Assembly (NCBI GenBank): GCA_029779845.1
Contig: JAKOZT010000061.1
Span: forward strand, 1 to 64,000
DNA length: 64,000 nucleotides
Reading direction: 5' to 3'
Source: Pseudomonadota bacterium
GTDB taxonomy: Bacteria; Pseudomonadota; Gammaproteobacteria; Burkholderiales; Burkholderiaceae_C
Below the pieces are notes generated by a model that searched no databases, was not told the DNA's origin, and saw only the letters and a list, made by a program, of their open reading frames with translations. Numbering within the stretch: position 1 is the stretch's first letter; each line of letters begins with the position of its first letter. The position numbers and the translations under genes were made by a program. Positions 16,223 through 24,393 of this stretch are shown here, piece after piece.

Positions 16223-18064
16223 ATGCAGTTCTCTCTTCAGGCCCTGTGGGGCCAGCTGTTGATCGGCCTGGTCAACGGCGCCTTCTACGCGATGCTGAGC
16301 ATCGGCCTGGCGCTGATCTTCGGCATGCTCAACATCGTGAACTTCGCGCACGGCGCGCTGTACATGCTGGGCGCCTTCGTCGCCTGGGCGCTGTTGGCCC
16401 AGTGGGACATCGGCTACTGGTGGTCCCTGCTGCTGGCCCCGGTCGCGGTTGGCGTGTTCGGCATGCTGGTCGAGAGGCTGGCTCTGCGCCGAATCGCCAA
16501 GCTCGATCACTTGTACGGCCTGCTGCTGACGTTCGGTCTGGCCGCGGCGATCGAAGGCCTGCTGACCGCCACGCTGGGCTCGATGTCGCGCCCCTACCCG
16601 GTGCCGGAGGCGTTTCACGGCGTGTTCGATCTCGGCTTCATGGTGATGCCGCGCTACCGCGTCTGGGTGGTCGCGGCTTCCCTCGCGGTCTGCCTGTCCA
16701 CCTGGGTGCTCGTCGAGAAGACGCAGCTGGGCTCCTACCTGCGAGCGGCCACCGAGAACTCCTCGCTCGTGCGTGCGTTCGGCGTCCGCGTGCCGCTCAT
16801 CATCATGGTGACGTACGGCATCGGAGCGGCGCTGGCGGCATTGGCGGGAGTGCTCGCTGCGCCGATCCTGCAGGTGAGCCCGAGCATGGGCAATGGGCTG
16901 CTGGTCTTCGTCTTTGCGGTCGTCGTGATCGGCGGGATGGGATCGATCGCCGGCGCCATCGTGAGTGGATTCGGCGTGGGACTGATCGAGGGTCTGACCA
17001 AGTACCTCTGGCCCGAAGCGTCCGGGACCGTGGTCTTCGTGGTCATGGCGCTCGTGCTGCTGCTGAGGCCCAACGGTCTGCTGGGTCGCCCCGTCGCGCT
17101 GCACGATGCCGGCCATGCGGAGCGCCTGCCTGCGGGCCTGGACACGGCCCGCTACCGCTTCGCACTGTTCTTCGCGCTGGCGGCCGCCTTCGCGCTGGCG
17201 CCGGCGGTGATGCCGCCCGTGACGGTGATGACGGTGATGTGCGTCGCCGTCTTCGCGATGGCCTTCAACCTGCTGGTCGGCTTCGGCGGGCTGGTGTCCT
17301 TCGGGCACGCGATGTTCTTCGGCACGGGTGCCTATGTCTGCGCGCACGCCGCGGGGCGCTGGAACTGGCCTGCCGAGCTTGCCCTGCTGGCGGGCCTGCT
17401 GGCCTCCGCGACGCTGGCCGTGGTCGTCGGCCGCCTCGCCATCAGGCGCCAGGGCGTGTATTTCGCGATGATCACTCTGGCGCTATCGCAACTGGTCTAC
17501 TTCGTATTCCTGCGCGCGCCGTTCACCGGCGGCGAGGACGGCATCCAGGGCGTGCCGAGGGGCAGCCTGCTGGGGCTGGTGCCGCTAGAGGGCAACACGC
17601 TGTACGTGTTCGTCTATGGGGTCTTCCTGGCCTGCACGCTGATGCTCTATCGCATCCTGCACTCCCCGTTCGGCGAGGTGCTGACCTCGATCCGAGACAA
17701 CGAGTCGCGTGCCACCTCGCTGGGGTACGACACGGCCCGCTACAAGCTGGCCGCCTTCGTGATCTCCGGCGCGTTCGCCGGCCTGGCGGGTGCGCTGAAG
17801 GCGATCGTGCAGCAGATGGCCACCCTCAACGACGTCAACCTGGCCATGTCGGGCGACGTGATCCTGATGAGCCTGCTGGGCGGTCTGGGCACGTTCACCG
17901 GACCCGTCGTCGGGGCGGCGCTCCTCATCGGCATGCAGAACCAGCTGGCGACGCTGGGGCCTTGGCTCGTCGTCATCCAGGGCCTGGTCCTGATGGGATG
18001 CGTGATGCTGGCGCGGCGCGGCATCGTGGGCACCGTGGCGCACCGGCTCGGGAGGCCTCTGTGA
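16223..18064 (+). CDS. Fused LivH-LivM branched-chain-type ABC permease
   Basis: A 613-residue inner-membrane permease that joins both transmembrane subunits of a Liv-type importer. Residues 1-290 are LivH-like, with INGAFYAMLSIGLALIFGM and NFAHGALYMLGAF. Residues about 310-613 are LivM-like, with FNLLVGFGGLVSFGHAMFFG, a second family motif, and the EAA-like loop region near TSIRDNESRATSLGYD. A polar linker of about 20 residues joins them. In most systems these are two genes. It is preceded by the SDR by 16 bp and its TGA overlaps the GTG of the next gene. Confidence 0.93.
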   Translation: MQFSLQALWGQLLIGLVNGAFYAMLSIGLALIFGMLNIVNFAHGALYMLGAFVAWALLAQWDIGYWWSLLLAPVAVGVFGMLVERLALRRIAKLDHLYGLLLTFGLAAAIEGLLTATLGSMSRPYPVPEAFHGVFDLGFMVMPRYRVWVVAASLAVCLSTWVLVEKTQLGSYLRAATENSSLVRAFGVRVPLIIMVTYGIGAALAALAGVLAAPILQVSPSMGNGLLVFVFAVVVIGGMGSIAGAIVSGFGVGLIEGLTKYLWPEASGTVVFVVMALVLLLRPNGLLGRPVALHDAGHAERLPAGLDTARYRFALFFALAAAFALAPAVMPPVTVMTVMCVAVFAMAFNLLVGFGGLVSFGHAMFFGTGAYVCAHAAGRWNWPAELALLAGLLASATLAVVVGRLAIRRQGVYFAMITLALSQLVYFVFLRAPFTGGEDGIQGVPRGSLLGLVPLEGNTLYVFVYGVFLACTLMLYRILHSPFGEVLTSIRDNESRATSLGYDTARYKLAAFVISGAFAGLAGALKAIVQQMATLNDVNLAMSGDVILMSLLGGLGTFTGPVVGAALLIGMQNQLATLGPWLVVIQGLVLMGCVMLARRGIVGTVAHRLGRPL

Positions 18065-18822
18065 GCGACGACCTGATCCTCCGGACGCGCGGGCTTTGCA
18101 AGAGCTTCCAGGGCTTCGTGGCGGTGCACGACGTCAACCTGAGCGTGAGGCGCCACTCGATCCATGCCTTGATCGGACCCAACGGCGCAGGCAAGACGAC
18201 GTGCTTCAATCTTCTGACGAAGTTTCTGGAGCCCAGCAGCGGCGAAATCTATCTGGACGGCCGGGACATCACGCGGGCGTCCGCGGCCGGCATCGCGAGG
18301 GCCGGCGTGGTGCGGTCCTTCCAGATCTCGGCCACGTTTGCGCACCTGAGCGTGCGGCAGAACGTGCGCGTCGCGCTGCAGAGCCGCTTCGGCGAAGGCT
18401 GGCAATTCTGGCGCTCGAGCCGCAGCCTGCGCCGGTTCGACGAGCAGGCGGATGCTCTGCTGGCGCAGGTCGACCTGCTCGCGGTGCGGGACCTGCCCGC
18501 CGCGGCGCTGTCCTATGGCCGCAAGCGCGCGCTCGAGATCGCCACGACGCTGGCGATGGACCCGCAATTGATGCTGCTCGACGAGCCCACGGCCGGCATG
18601 GGGCACGAAGACGTGCAGCGCGTGACGGAACTGATACGGCGCGTGGCCGTGGGCCGGACCGTGGTCATGGTGGAGCACAACCTCGACGTGGTGTCCACGC
18701 TGTGCGACCGCATCACGGTGCTGCGCCGCGGAGAGGTGCTCGTCGAGGGCAGCTATGACGAGGTTTCGTCGAACCCCGACGTGATGGAGGCATACATGGG
18801 AGGGGCCGATGCAGAGTTCTGA
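18061..18822 (+). CDS. LivG-type ABC ATPase
   Basis: A 253-residue ATPase of the Liv-type importer. Walker A is GPNGAGKTT, the Q-loop region is VRSFQISATFAHLS, the signature is atypical (LSYGRKRALEI instead of LSGGQ), Walker B is LMLLDEPTAGM and the switch His is in VEHNLDVV. The SYG signature is common in LivG proteins. The GTG start at 18061 overlaps the permease stop (GTGA), and AGG upstream supports it. Together with LivF it would form the ATPase heterodimer. Confidence 0.94.
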   Translation: MSDDLILRTRGLCKSFQGFVAVHDVNLSVRRHSIHALIGPNGAGKTTCFNLLTKFLEPSSGEIYLDGRDITRASAAGIARAGVVRSFQISATFAHLSVRQNVRVALQSRFGEGWQFWRSSRSLRRFDEQADALLAQVDLLAVRDLPAAALSYGRKRALEIATTLAMDPQLMLLDEPTAGMGHEDVQRVTELIRRVAVGRTVVMVEHNLDVVSTLCDRITVLRRGEVLVEGSYDEVSSNPDVMEAYMGGADAEF

Positions 18823-19522
18823 CCAGCTGCCGTTGCTGACCGTGCGCGACCTGTGTGCCTGGTACGGCGATTCCCAGGTTCTGCACGGCATGAGCTTCGA
18901 CGTGCCGATGGGCAGCGTGACCACGCTGGTGGGGCGCAACGGCGCGGGAAAGTCGACGAGCCTGAAGTCCATCATGGGGCTGGTGCGCCGGACCGGCAGC
19001 ATCCGCTTCGGGCAGCAGGAATGTGCCCGCGACGAGCCCGAGCGGGTCGCCCGGCGCGGCATCGCCTATTGCCCCGAGGAGCGCGGCATCTTCTCCAGCC
19101 TCAGCGTGATGGAGAACCTGATGCTGCCGCCGGTGGTCGGCCGCCAGGGCATGGCGCTCGAGGAGGTCATGCGGCTGTTCCCCAACCTGCAGGGGCGGGA
19201 GTCGACCTCCGGCACCCGCTTGTCGGGTGGAGAGCAGCAGATGCTCGCCATCGGGCGGATTCTTCGCACCGGGGCGCGTCTGTTGCTGCTCGACGAGCCG
19301 ACGGAAGGGTTGGCCCCGGTCATCGTTCGGCAGATCGGGCGGGCCATCCATGATCTGAAAGCGCGCGGCTACACGGTGCTGCTCGTCGAACAGAGCCTCG
19401 CCTTTGCACGCAGGCTGTCCGAGCGGCTGGTGGTGGTCGAAAGAGGCCGCGTCGTCGACCAGTTCGACGGTTCGCTCGGTGCCGACGAGTGCCGTCGGCT
19501 CGAGTCGTACCTGCGCGTCTAG
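18809..19522 (+). CDS. LivF-type ABC ATPase
   Basis: A 237-residue ATPase, second nucleotide-binding subunit of the same importer. Walker A is GRNGAGKST, the family-typical Q-loop is IAYCPEERGIFSSLS, the signature is LSGGEQQML and Walker B is LLLLDEPTEGLAP with VEQ at the switch position, as usual in LivF. Its start lies 14 bp inside the livG gene, so the two are translationally coupled. It is followed by the regulator gene within 13 bp. Confidence 0.94.
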   Translation: MQSSDQLPLLTVRDLCAWYGDSQVLHGMSFDVPMGSVTTLVGRNGAGKSTSLKSIMGLVRRTGSIRFGQQECARDEPERVARRGIAYCPEERGIFSSLSVMENLMLPPVVGRQGMALEEVMRLFPNLQGRESTSGTRLSGGEQQMLAIGRILRTGARLLLLDEPTEGLAPVIVRQIGRAIHDLKARGYTVLLVEQSLAFARRLSERLVVVERGRVVDQFDGSLGADECRRLESYLRV

Positions 19523-19535
19523 GTGCATGCCGGCC

Positions 19536-20342
19536 ATGCACAATGGCCTGGTGACCTACAAGGAAGTCCAGGGCCTGTCGAAGGGACTCGACATGCTGCG
19601 CGCGCTCAATCGGGCGCCGTTCGGCGTGTCCACCGTGGCCGATCTGGCGCGCGCGTGCGGACTGCACCGGACCACGACCAAGCGCCTGCTCGAGACCTTG
19701 TGCATCAACGGACTGGTGCGGCGGGGAGACCGCAGCGGCCAGTACTGCCTGACCTTCGGGGTGCGCAGTCTCAGCGAAGGGTTCCAGGAAGAAGAGTGGG
19801 TCGAGCGCGTGGCCACGCCGAGGATGCGCGCCGCCGTGCCCGATCTGCTCTGGTGGTGCGACCTGGCGACGCTGGCGGGCACGGAGATGGTGGTGCGTGA
19901 GTCCACCCATCGCTGGAGCAATCTGGCCCAGGAGCGCGCGATGATCGGCCAGCGCATGCCGCTGCTCACCACGGCGGTCGGGCGTGCCTATCTGGCATGG
20001 GCGCCCACCCAGGAGCGCCGCACCCTTCTGTCGATGATCGAGCGCGGCGACGACGAGGCCATGCGCGTCATCCTCGGCGATCGACGCGGCGTGCTGCGGA
20101 TGCTCTCCGAGGCTCGACGGCGAGGGTACTCGGTGAATTGGGGCGAGTGGTCGCTGTACCCGCACATCTCCGCGGTTGGCGTCCCCTTGATTTCGGCGGG
20201 CCGGCTCGTGGGGGCGATGACGCTGGGCTTCCCGAACAACGCCATCCGTCCGAACGAGCTTGCGTTCCGCTTCGTGCCCCGGTTGATCACGCTCGCCCAA
20301 TCCATTGGCAAGGACATCAGCAGTTGGATGGAGCGTGACTGA
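19536..20342 (+). CDS. IclR-family regulator, MhpR-like
   Basis: A 268-residue transcription factor with an N-terminal winged helix (residues 10-75; ARACGLHRTTTKRLLETL) and a C-terminal IclR effector domain. It resembles E. coli MhpR, activator of phenylpropionate catabolism, across its length: YKEVQGLSKGLDML, GLHRTTTKRLLETL, VVRESTHRWSNL, MIGQRMPLLTTAVGRAYLAW. It probably controls the upstream operon. Starts at 19527 and 19536 are both possible; neither has a good ribosome site. Its TGA stop is the first three bases of a repeat element, so the native C-terminus may have been cut or replaced by a few residues. Confidence 0.87.
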   Translation: MHNGLVTYKEVQGLSKGLDMLRALNRAPFGVSTVADLARACGLHRTTTKRLLETLCINGLVRRGDRSGQYCLTFGVRSLSEGFQEEEWVERVATPRMRAAVPDLLWWCDLATLAGTEMVVRESTHRWSNLAQERAMIGQRMPLLTTAVGRAYLAWAPTQERRTLLSMIERGDDEAMRVILGDRRGVLRMLSEARRRGYSVNWGEWSLYPHISAVGVPLISAGRLVGAMTLGFPNNAIRPNELAFRFVPRLITLAQSIGKDISSWMERD

Positions 20343-20754
20343 TACGACGTTGCGATCAATGGCATAGAAGCGCAGCTCGGGGCGGGCGTGTTCTTGTCGG
20401 GGATGCGCCGCGCTGAACCTACGGTGGCATGCAATCGGGTGGCACGTCACCTCTGGTTCAGCAAAGGGCCGTGCGGGCCGCTCGCGGCGCGCCTATGAGA
20501 CGCTGAGCAGCGCAGGGCTCGTGGCCTGCGCGCGTACCCGCGCGCTTCGTCCTCATGCTCGCCGCGGGTGATCGAGCGCAGCGGGCGAAGCCCGCGAAGC
20601 GAGTTCCGCGGCGGGGCCGCGAGACCGAGCAGCGCAAGGCAGTCGGCCCGCCGGGCCGACCGTCTCATCGAAGTGCCGCGGGCGGCCCGCACGGCCCTTT
20701 GCCGCTCGGACCACGCTGCCGGCTTTCTGAACGATTGATCGCCAGTCGGTATGA
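20340..20754. repeat. MITE-like palindromic repeat element, intact right copy
   Basis: A 415-bp element, inverted relative to the copy at 1-1802. Imperfect terminal inverted repeats are 20340-20359 and 20735-20754. It contains a degenerate hairpin (20412-20462) and long GC-rich inverted arms. It carries no supported gene. It has no internal IS and so serves as the empty-site reference for the IS110 insertion. It starts exactly at the stop codon of the IclR gene and ends about 55 bp before the VWA gene stop. Confidence 0.8.
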
Positions 20755-20809
20755 GGCCGTTCCGGGCGGCCAGCGGGCCTGCCGCATCGCCGGCGGCGGA
20801 GCGCGCTGG

Positions 20810-22426
20810 CTAGGCCAGCAGGTGCGCCAGCGCGCGCGGCAGTTCGTCGATGGTGCGCGGCAGCGCGAGGCCCGCCGCGCCGAAGATGCGCCTGGCGTCT
20901 TCGGCGCGCGACGCATCGGTGAGGAGGCAGCCGACGCGCACGCCCTGGCGGCGCGCATGGCGCACCGCATGGCGCGCATCCTCGGCGAGGTAGCGCGGGT
21001 CGTGCACGTCGATGTCGTGCGCATCGGCATCGCTGATGACGACGACGATGCGCTCGCCGTCGCGCCGTCGCGCCAGGCGGCGCACCGCGTGGCGCAGCGC
21101 GGCGCCCAGGCGCGTCGAGCCGCCGCTGGCGAGGCCGGCCAGGCGCGCGCGGCAGCGCTCGTCCATCGGCTCGCCGAAGTGCAGCACCTGCCGCCAGCGC
21201 ACCGCATGGCGGCCGTTGGAGCTGAAGCCGGCGATGGCCGCGCTCAGCCCGACCGACGCCATCGCCTGCGCGGCCTGCCATGCGATCGCGCAGGCGGCCC
21301 GCAGCTGGCTGCGCGCGCCGTCGTCCCAGGCCGCGGCGGTGGAGGCGGACTGGTCGATCAGCAGCAGCGCGCTGCCCGCGCGGCGCTCGCGCGTGCGGCC
21401 GCGGTGCAGCCGCGTGTCGATGGCCAGGCCGCTGCGCCGCGCGATGCGCGCGCGCACCAGCGCGTCGAGGTCGGGCAGCGGGCCCTGGTCCTGCGCGCGC
21501 CAGCGCCCGGCGGCGTGCCGGCCGAGCAGCGCGCGGCGCGCCGCGCGGTTCGGCGCCGGCGGCAGCGCCGCCACGGCTTCGTCGTCGCGCGCGTGCTGCG
21601 CGGCCTCCTCGTGCACGTGGCACCACGCCGGCCGCAGGCGCGCGATCAGCCGGTCCCATTCGGGGTGCGGCACGACATCGTCCTCGGGCTGCGGCCCGGG
21701 GGCGCTGCGGCCGCCGGGCGGCGGTGGCGGCGCCGGGCCTGCCGCATCGCCGCCCGCGGCCTGCGGCCACATCCAGCGGTGGTCGTCGCGGTAGTCCGGC
21801 GCGGGCCGGTAGGTCTTCGCGTTGAACTGCAGCCGCATCTGGCCGATGTCGTGGCCGAGGCGCGAGGCCAGCACGCGCAGCTGCCCGGCCTGCGGCTCGG
21901 CCATCACGAGGTGGCGCGCGTCGAGAAAGAACAGCGCGCGCCCCTTGCGCACCCAGGGATGAGGATCGTCGTAGTCCGGGTCGGCCAGCGCGCGGGCCAG
22001 GCGCAGCAGCAGCGTCCCGGCGCCGTCGCCGTCCAGCGGCGTGACGGCGTGCCGCGGCCGCCACCAGCGCCACAGCCCGGGCAGCTCGCGCGCGGCGAGC
22101 GTCTCGATGCGCGCGTCCTCCAGCACGCCGACCAGCGCGCGCACGAGCGGCTTCAGCCCGCGGCCGTCGAAGACCGGCGGCGAGAACACCAGGTGCGCCG
22201 CGGCGTGCGCGGCGGCGGCCAGGCGCCAGGCCGCGTCGTCGTGGCGCGACGGCGCCTGCGCCGGCAGGTGGATGGCGCCGCGCGCGAGGTGCGGCGCCTC
22301 GGCGTCGGCGAATACCGGCGCGTCCACGTCCCACAGCGCGCGCATCAGGCGGCGCAGCGCCTCGGGCGAGGCCGCCGCCGCGCCGGGCGCATCGGGCAGC
22401 AGCGAGCCGGGCAGGGCGGATCCCAT
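20810..22426 (-). CDS. VWA-domain protein, NorD/CbbO type
   Basis: A 538-residue protein with a degenerate helical N-terminal half, a Pro/Gly-rich linker (about residues 220-250) and a C-terminal von Willebrand A domain. The MIDAS metal site is visible as LLLIDQSAST (DxSxS), the Thr in SGGSTRLG and the Asp in VVVISDADAHD. NorD and CbbO work with a MoxR AAA+ partner to insert metal or remodel a target enzyme. The partner gene is 9 bp upstream. No nitric oxide reductase or Rubisco is present; the only enzymes in this operon are amidases, a formamidase and an aminotransferase. Confidence 0.87.
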   Translation of the reverse strand: MGSALPGSLLPDAPGAAAASPEALRRLMRALWDVDAPVFADAEAPHLARGAIHLPAQAPSRHDDAAWRLAAAAHAAAHLVFSPPVFDGRGLKPLVRALVGVLEDARIETLAARELPGLWRWWRPRHAVTPLDGDGAGTLLLRLARALADPDYDDPHPWVRKGRALFFLDARHLVMAEPQAGQLRVLASRLGHDIGQMRLQFNAKTYRPAPDYRDDHRWMWPQAAGGDAAGPAPPPPPGGRSAPGPQPEDDVVPHPEWDRLIARLRPAWCHVHEEAAQHARDDEAVAALPPAPNRAARRALLGRHAAGRWRAQDQGPLPDLDALVRARIARRSGLAIDTRLHRGRTRERRAGSALLLIDQSASTAAAWDDGARSQLRAACAIAWQAAQAMASVGLSAAIAGFSSNGRHAVRWRQVLHFGEPMDERCRARLAGLASGGSTRLGAALRHAVRRLARRRDGERIVVVISDADAHDIDVHDPRYLAEDARHAVRHARRQGVRVGCLLTDASRAEDARRIFGAAGLALPRTIDELPRALAHLLA

Positions 22427-22435
22427 CGCGGGGCC

Positions 22436-23221
22436 TCAATACGAAGCGTCGAGCGCCGCGTTGAGCGCTTCGTGCACGCCGGCCTCGTCGCTCAGCGCAT
22501 CCACCACCGCCATGCGGCAGGCGCGCCGCGGCGGCACGCCCTGCGTGCACAGCAGCGCGGCCTGCACCAGCATGCGCGTCGACGCGCCTTCGTCCAGGCC
22601 GTGGCCCTGCAGGCGCCGCGTGCGCACGCCGAAGGCGACGATGGGCGCTGCGGCGTCCAGCGGCAGGCCCGACTCGCGCGCCACGATGGCGGCTTCCAGC
22701 TCCGGCGCGGGATGGCGGAACTCGAGGGCGCAGAAGCGCTGGCGCGTCGAGGGCTTCAGCTCGCGCGCCAGCGGGCCGGGGTTGTAGGAGACCACCAGCG
22801 CGAAGTCGGGATGCGCCGCGAGCAACTCGTTGCGCGCGGCGATCGGCAGCATGCGGCGCGTGTCGGCCAGCGGATGGATCACCACCGTGGTGTCGGCGCG
22901 CGCCTCCACCAGCTCGTCGAGGTAGCAGATCGCGCCGTGGCGCGCCGCCAGCGCGAGCGGGCCGTCCTGCCAGCGCGTGCCTTCGGCGTCGATCAGCCAG
23001 CGCCCGACCAGATCGGCGGCGCTCAGCTCGTCGTGGCAGGCCACCGTCACCAGCGGGCGGCCGAGCCGCCACGCCATGTGCTCGACGAAGCGCGTCTTGC
23101 CGCAGCCGGTGGGCCCCTTGAGCAGCAGCGGCAGGCGCCTGGCATGGGCCGCCTCGAACAGCGCGATCTCGTCGCCGGCGCTCTGGTAGTAGGGCTCGCT
23201 GCGGATGCGGTAGGCATCCAT
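22436..23221 (-). CDS. MoxR-type AAA+ ATPase, CbbQ/NirQ/NorQ family
   Basis: A 261-residue AAA+ ATPase. Walker A is GPTGCGKTRF (about residue 36), followed by the family sequence CHDELSAADLVGRWL, Walker B AICYLDELVEA, and sensor region VVSYNPG. The C-terminal CbbQ_C domain contains STRMLVQAALL. It should form a hexamer and act as chaperone or activase with the VWA protein encoded downstream. It starts 12 bp after amiE ends. In Pseudomonas the amidase operon also has an AAA+ gene (amiB) after amiE, but whether the two are equivalent is inference. Confidence 0.92.
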   Translation of the reverse strand: MDAYRIRSEPYYQSAGDEIALFEAAHARRLPLLLKGPTGCGKTRFVEHMAWRLGRPLVTVACHDELSAADLVGRWLIDAEGTRWQDGPLALAARHGAICYLDELVEARADTTVVIHPLADTRRMLPIAARNELLAAHPDFALVVSYNPGPLARELKPSTRQRFCALEFRHPAPELEAAIVARESGLPLDAAAPIVAFGVRTRRLQGHGLDEGASTRMLVQAALLCTQGVPPRRACRMAVVDALSDEAGVHEALNAALDASY

Positions 23222-23233
23222 CGCGGCGTCCCT

Positions 23234-24274
23234 TCAGCGATGCGCCAGCGTGGCCGGGTTCGGGATGCCCTCGATCGGCGCTTCCTCGGTGCCCACCGTC
23301 TCGCGCGTGATCGCCTCGACGCGCCTGCGCGTGCCCTCCGGGTCGTTCACCCACTGGCCGTAGAACTCGTAGGGGCACGCCGCCTCGCCCTTGTCGCCCT
23401 CGCGCGAGTTGATCTTGCCGGTGTAGCCGCGGTGCAGCAGCTTGAAGAGGTGGTTCTCGCTCTGCGCGTTCCTGCGGAAGTCGCGGATCAGGCTCTTGGA
23501 CAGCGCCGCGTACTGGATGCCCATCTCCTCCTCGCCGCACTCGCCGAGCGTGCGGCCGTCGAAGCCGACGATCGCGCTGTGGCCGAAGTAGGAATACACG
23601 CCGTCGAAGCCGGCCGCGTTGGCCACCGCCACGTAGACGTTGTTGGCCCAGGCCATCGCCTTGGCCATCAGCACCTGCTGCTCCTTGGCCGGGTACATGT
23701 AGCCCTGGCAGCGCACGATCAGCTCGGCGCCCTTCATCGCGCAGTCGCGCCAGATCTCGGGGTAGTTGCCGTCGTCGCAGATGATCAGGCTGACCTTCAG
23801 GCCCTTGGGGCCTTCGCTGACGTAGGTGCAGTTGCCCGGATACCAGCCCTCGATGGGCACCCAGGGCATGATCTTGCGGTACTTCTGGACGATCTCGCCC
23901 CGGTCGTTCATCAGGATCAGCGTGTTGTACGGCGCCTTGTCCGGGTGCTCCTCGTGGCGCTCGCCGGTGAGCGAGAACACGCCCCAGACCTTGGCCTTGC
24001 GGCACGCCGCGGCGAAGATCTCGGTCTCGTCGCCGGGCACGGTGCTGGCCGTCTCGTACATCTCTTTCGAGTCGTACATGATCCCGTGCGTGCTGTACTC
24101 GGGGAAGATCACCAGGTCCAGGCCCGGCAGGCCGAGCTTCATGCCTTCGATCATCGCGGCGATGTTGCGCGCGTTGGCCAGCACCTCGGCCCGGGTGTGC
24201 ATGCGCGGCATCTTGTAGTTGACGACCGCGACGCCGACCGCGTCCTTGCTGCTCGAGATGTCACCGTGGTGCAT
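23234..24274 (-). CDS. amiE: Aliphatic amidase
   Basis: A 346-residue nitrilase-superfamily amidase that hydrolyses short aliphatic amides to acid and ammonia in the cytoplasm. The catalytic triad falls at the exact AmiE positions: Glu59 (FPEYSTHG), Lys134 (YRKIMPWVP) and Cys166 ([10 protein letters not shown]). Length and sequence match the family from end to end. A good ribosome site (AAGGAG, 6-base spacing) supports the start. A 119-bp gap separates it from the aminotransferase gene and contains a palindrome shared with the transporter promoter, so it probably has its own promoter. Confidence 0.96.
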   Translation of the reverse strand: MHHGDISSSKDAVGVAVVNYKMPRMHTRAEVLANARNIAAMIEGMKLGLPGLDLVIFPEYSTHGIMYDSKEMYETASTVPGDETEIFAAACRKAKVWGVFSLTGERHEEHPDKAPYNTLILMNDRGEIVQKYRKIMPWVPIEGWYPGNCTYVSEGPKGLKVSLIICDDGNYPEIWRDCAMKGAELIVRCQGYMYPAKEQQVLMAKAMAWANNVYVAVANAAGFDGVYSYFGHSAIVGFDGRTLGECGEEEMGIQYAALSKSLIRDFRRNAQSENHLFKLLHRGYTGKINSREGDKGEAACPYEFYGQWVNDPEGTRRRVEAITRETVGTEEAPIEGIPNPATLAHR

Positions 24275-24336
24275 GCGGGGCTCCTTCCATCAGGGTGGTT
24301 CGGAGCCATTGCAGCGGACGCGCCGCGCCGCCGGAA

Positions 24337-24352
24337 TACGTCGAACGACGTA
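24337..24352. promoter_or_regulatory. Palindrome TACGT-N6-ACGTA upstream of amiE
   Basis: A 16-bp palindrome, 63 bp before the amiE start codon. The same core, with matching flanks (GAATACGTC and GACGTAGCGC), occurs at 32269-32284 between the amide transporter and the histidine kinase. I found no third copy of the full palindrome. Position, symmetry and recurrence fit an operator for the LuxR-type response regulator at 35758. Confidence 0.65.
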
Positions 24353-24393
24353 GCGCGCGGCCACGGCGGGCCGCGCGGCTTCGGCGGGAACGG

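Noticed and set aside
22426..22436. Identification of the CbbQ/NorD pair as part of a denitrification or Rubisco operon
   Set aside because: No norCB, nir or cbb structural genes are in the window; the partners are amide-hydrolysing enzymes.
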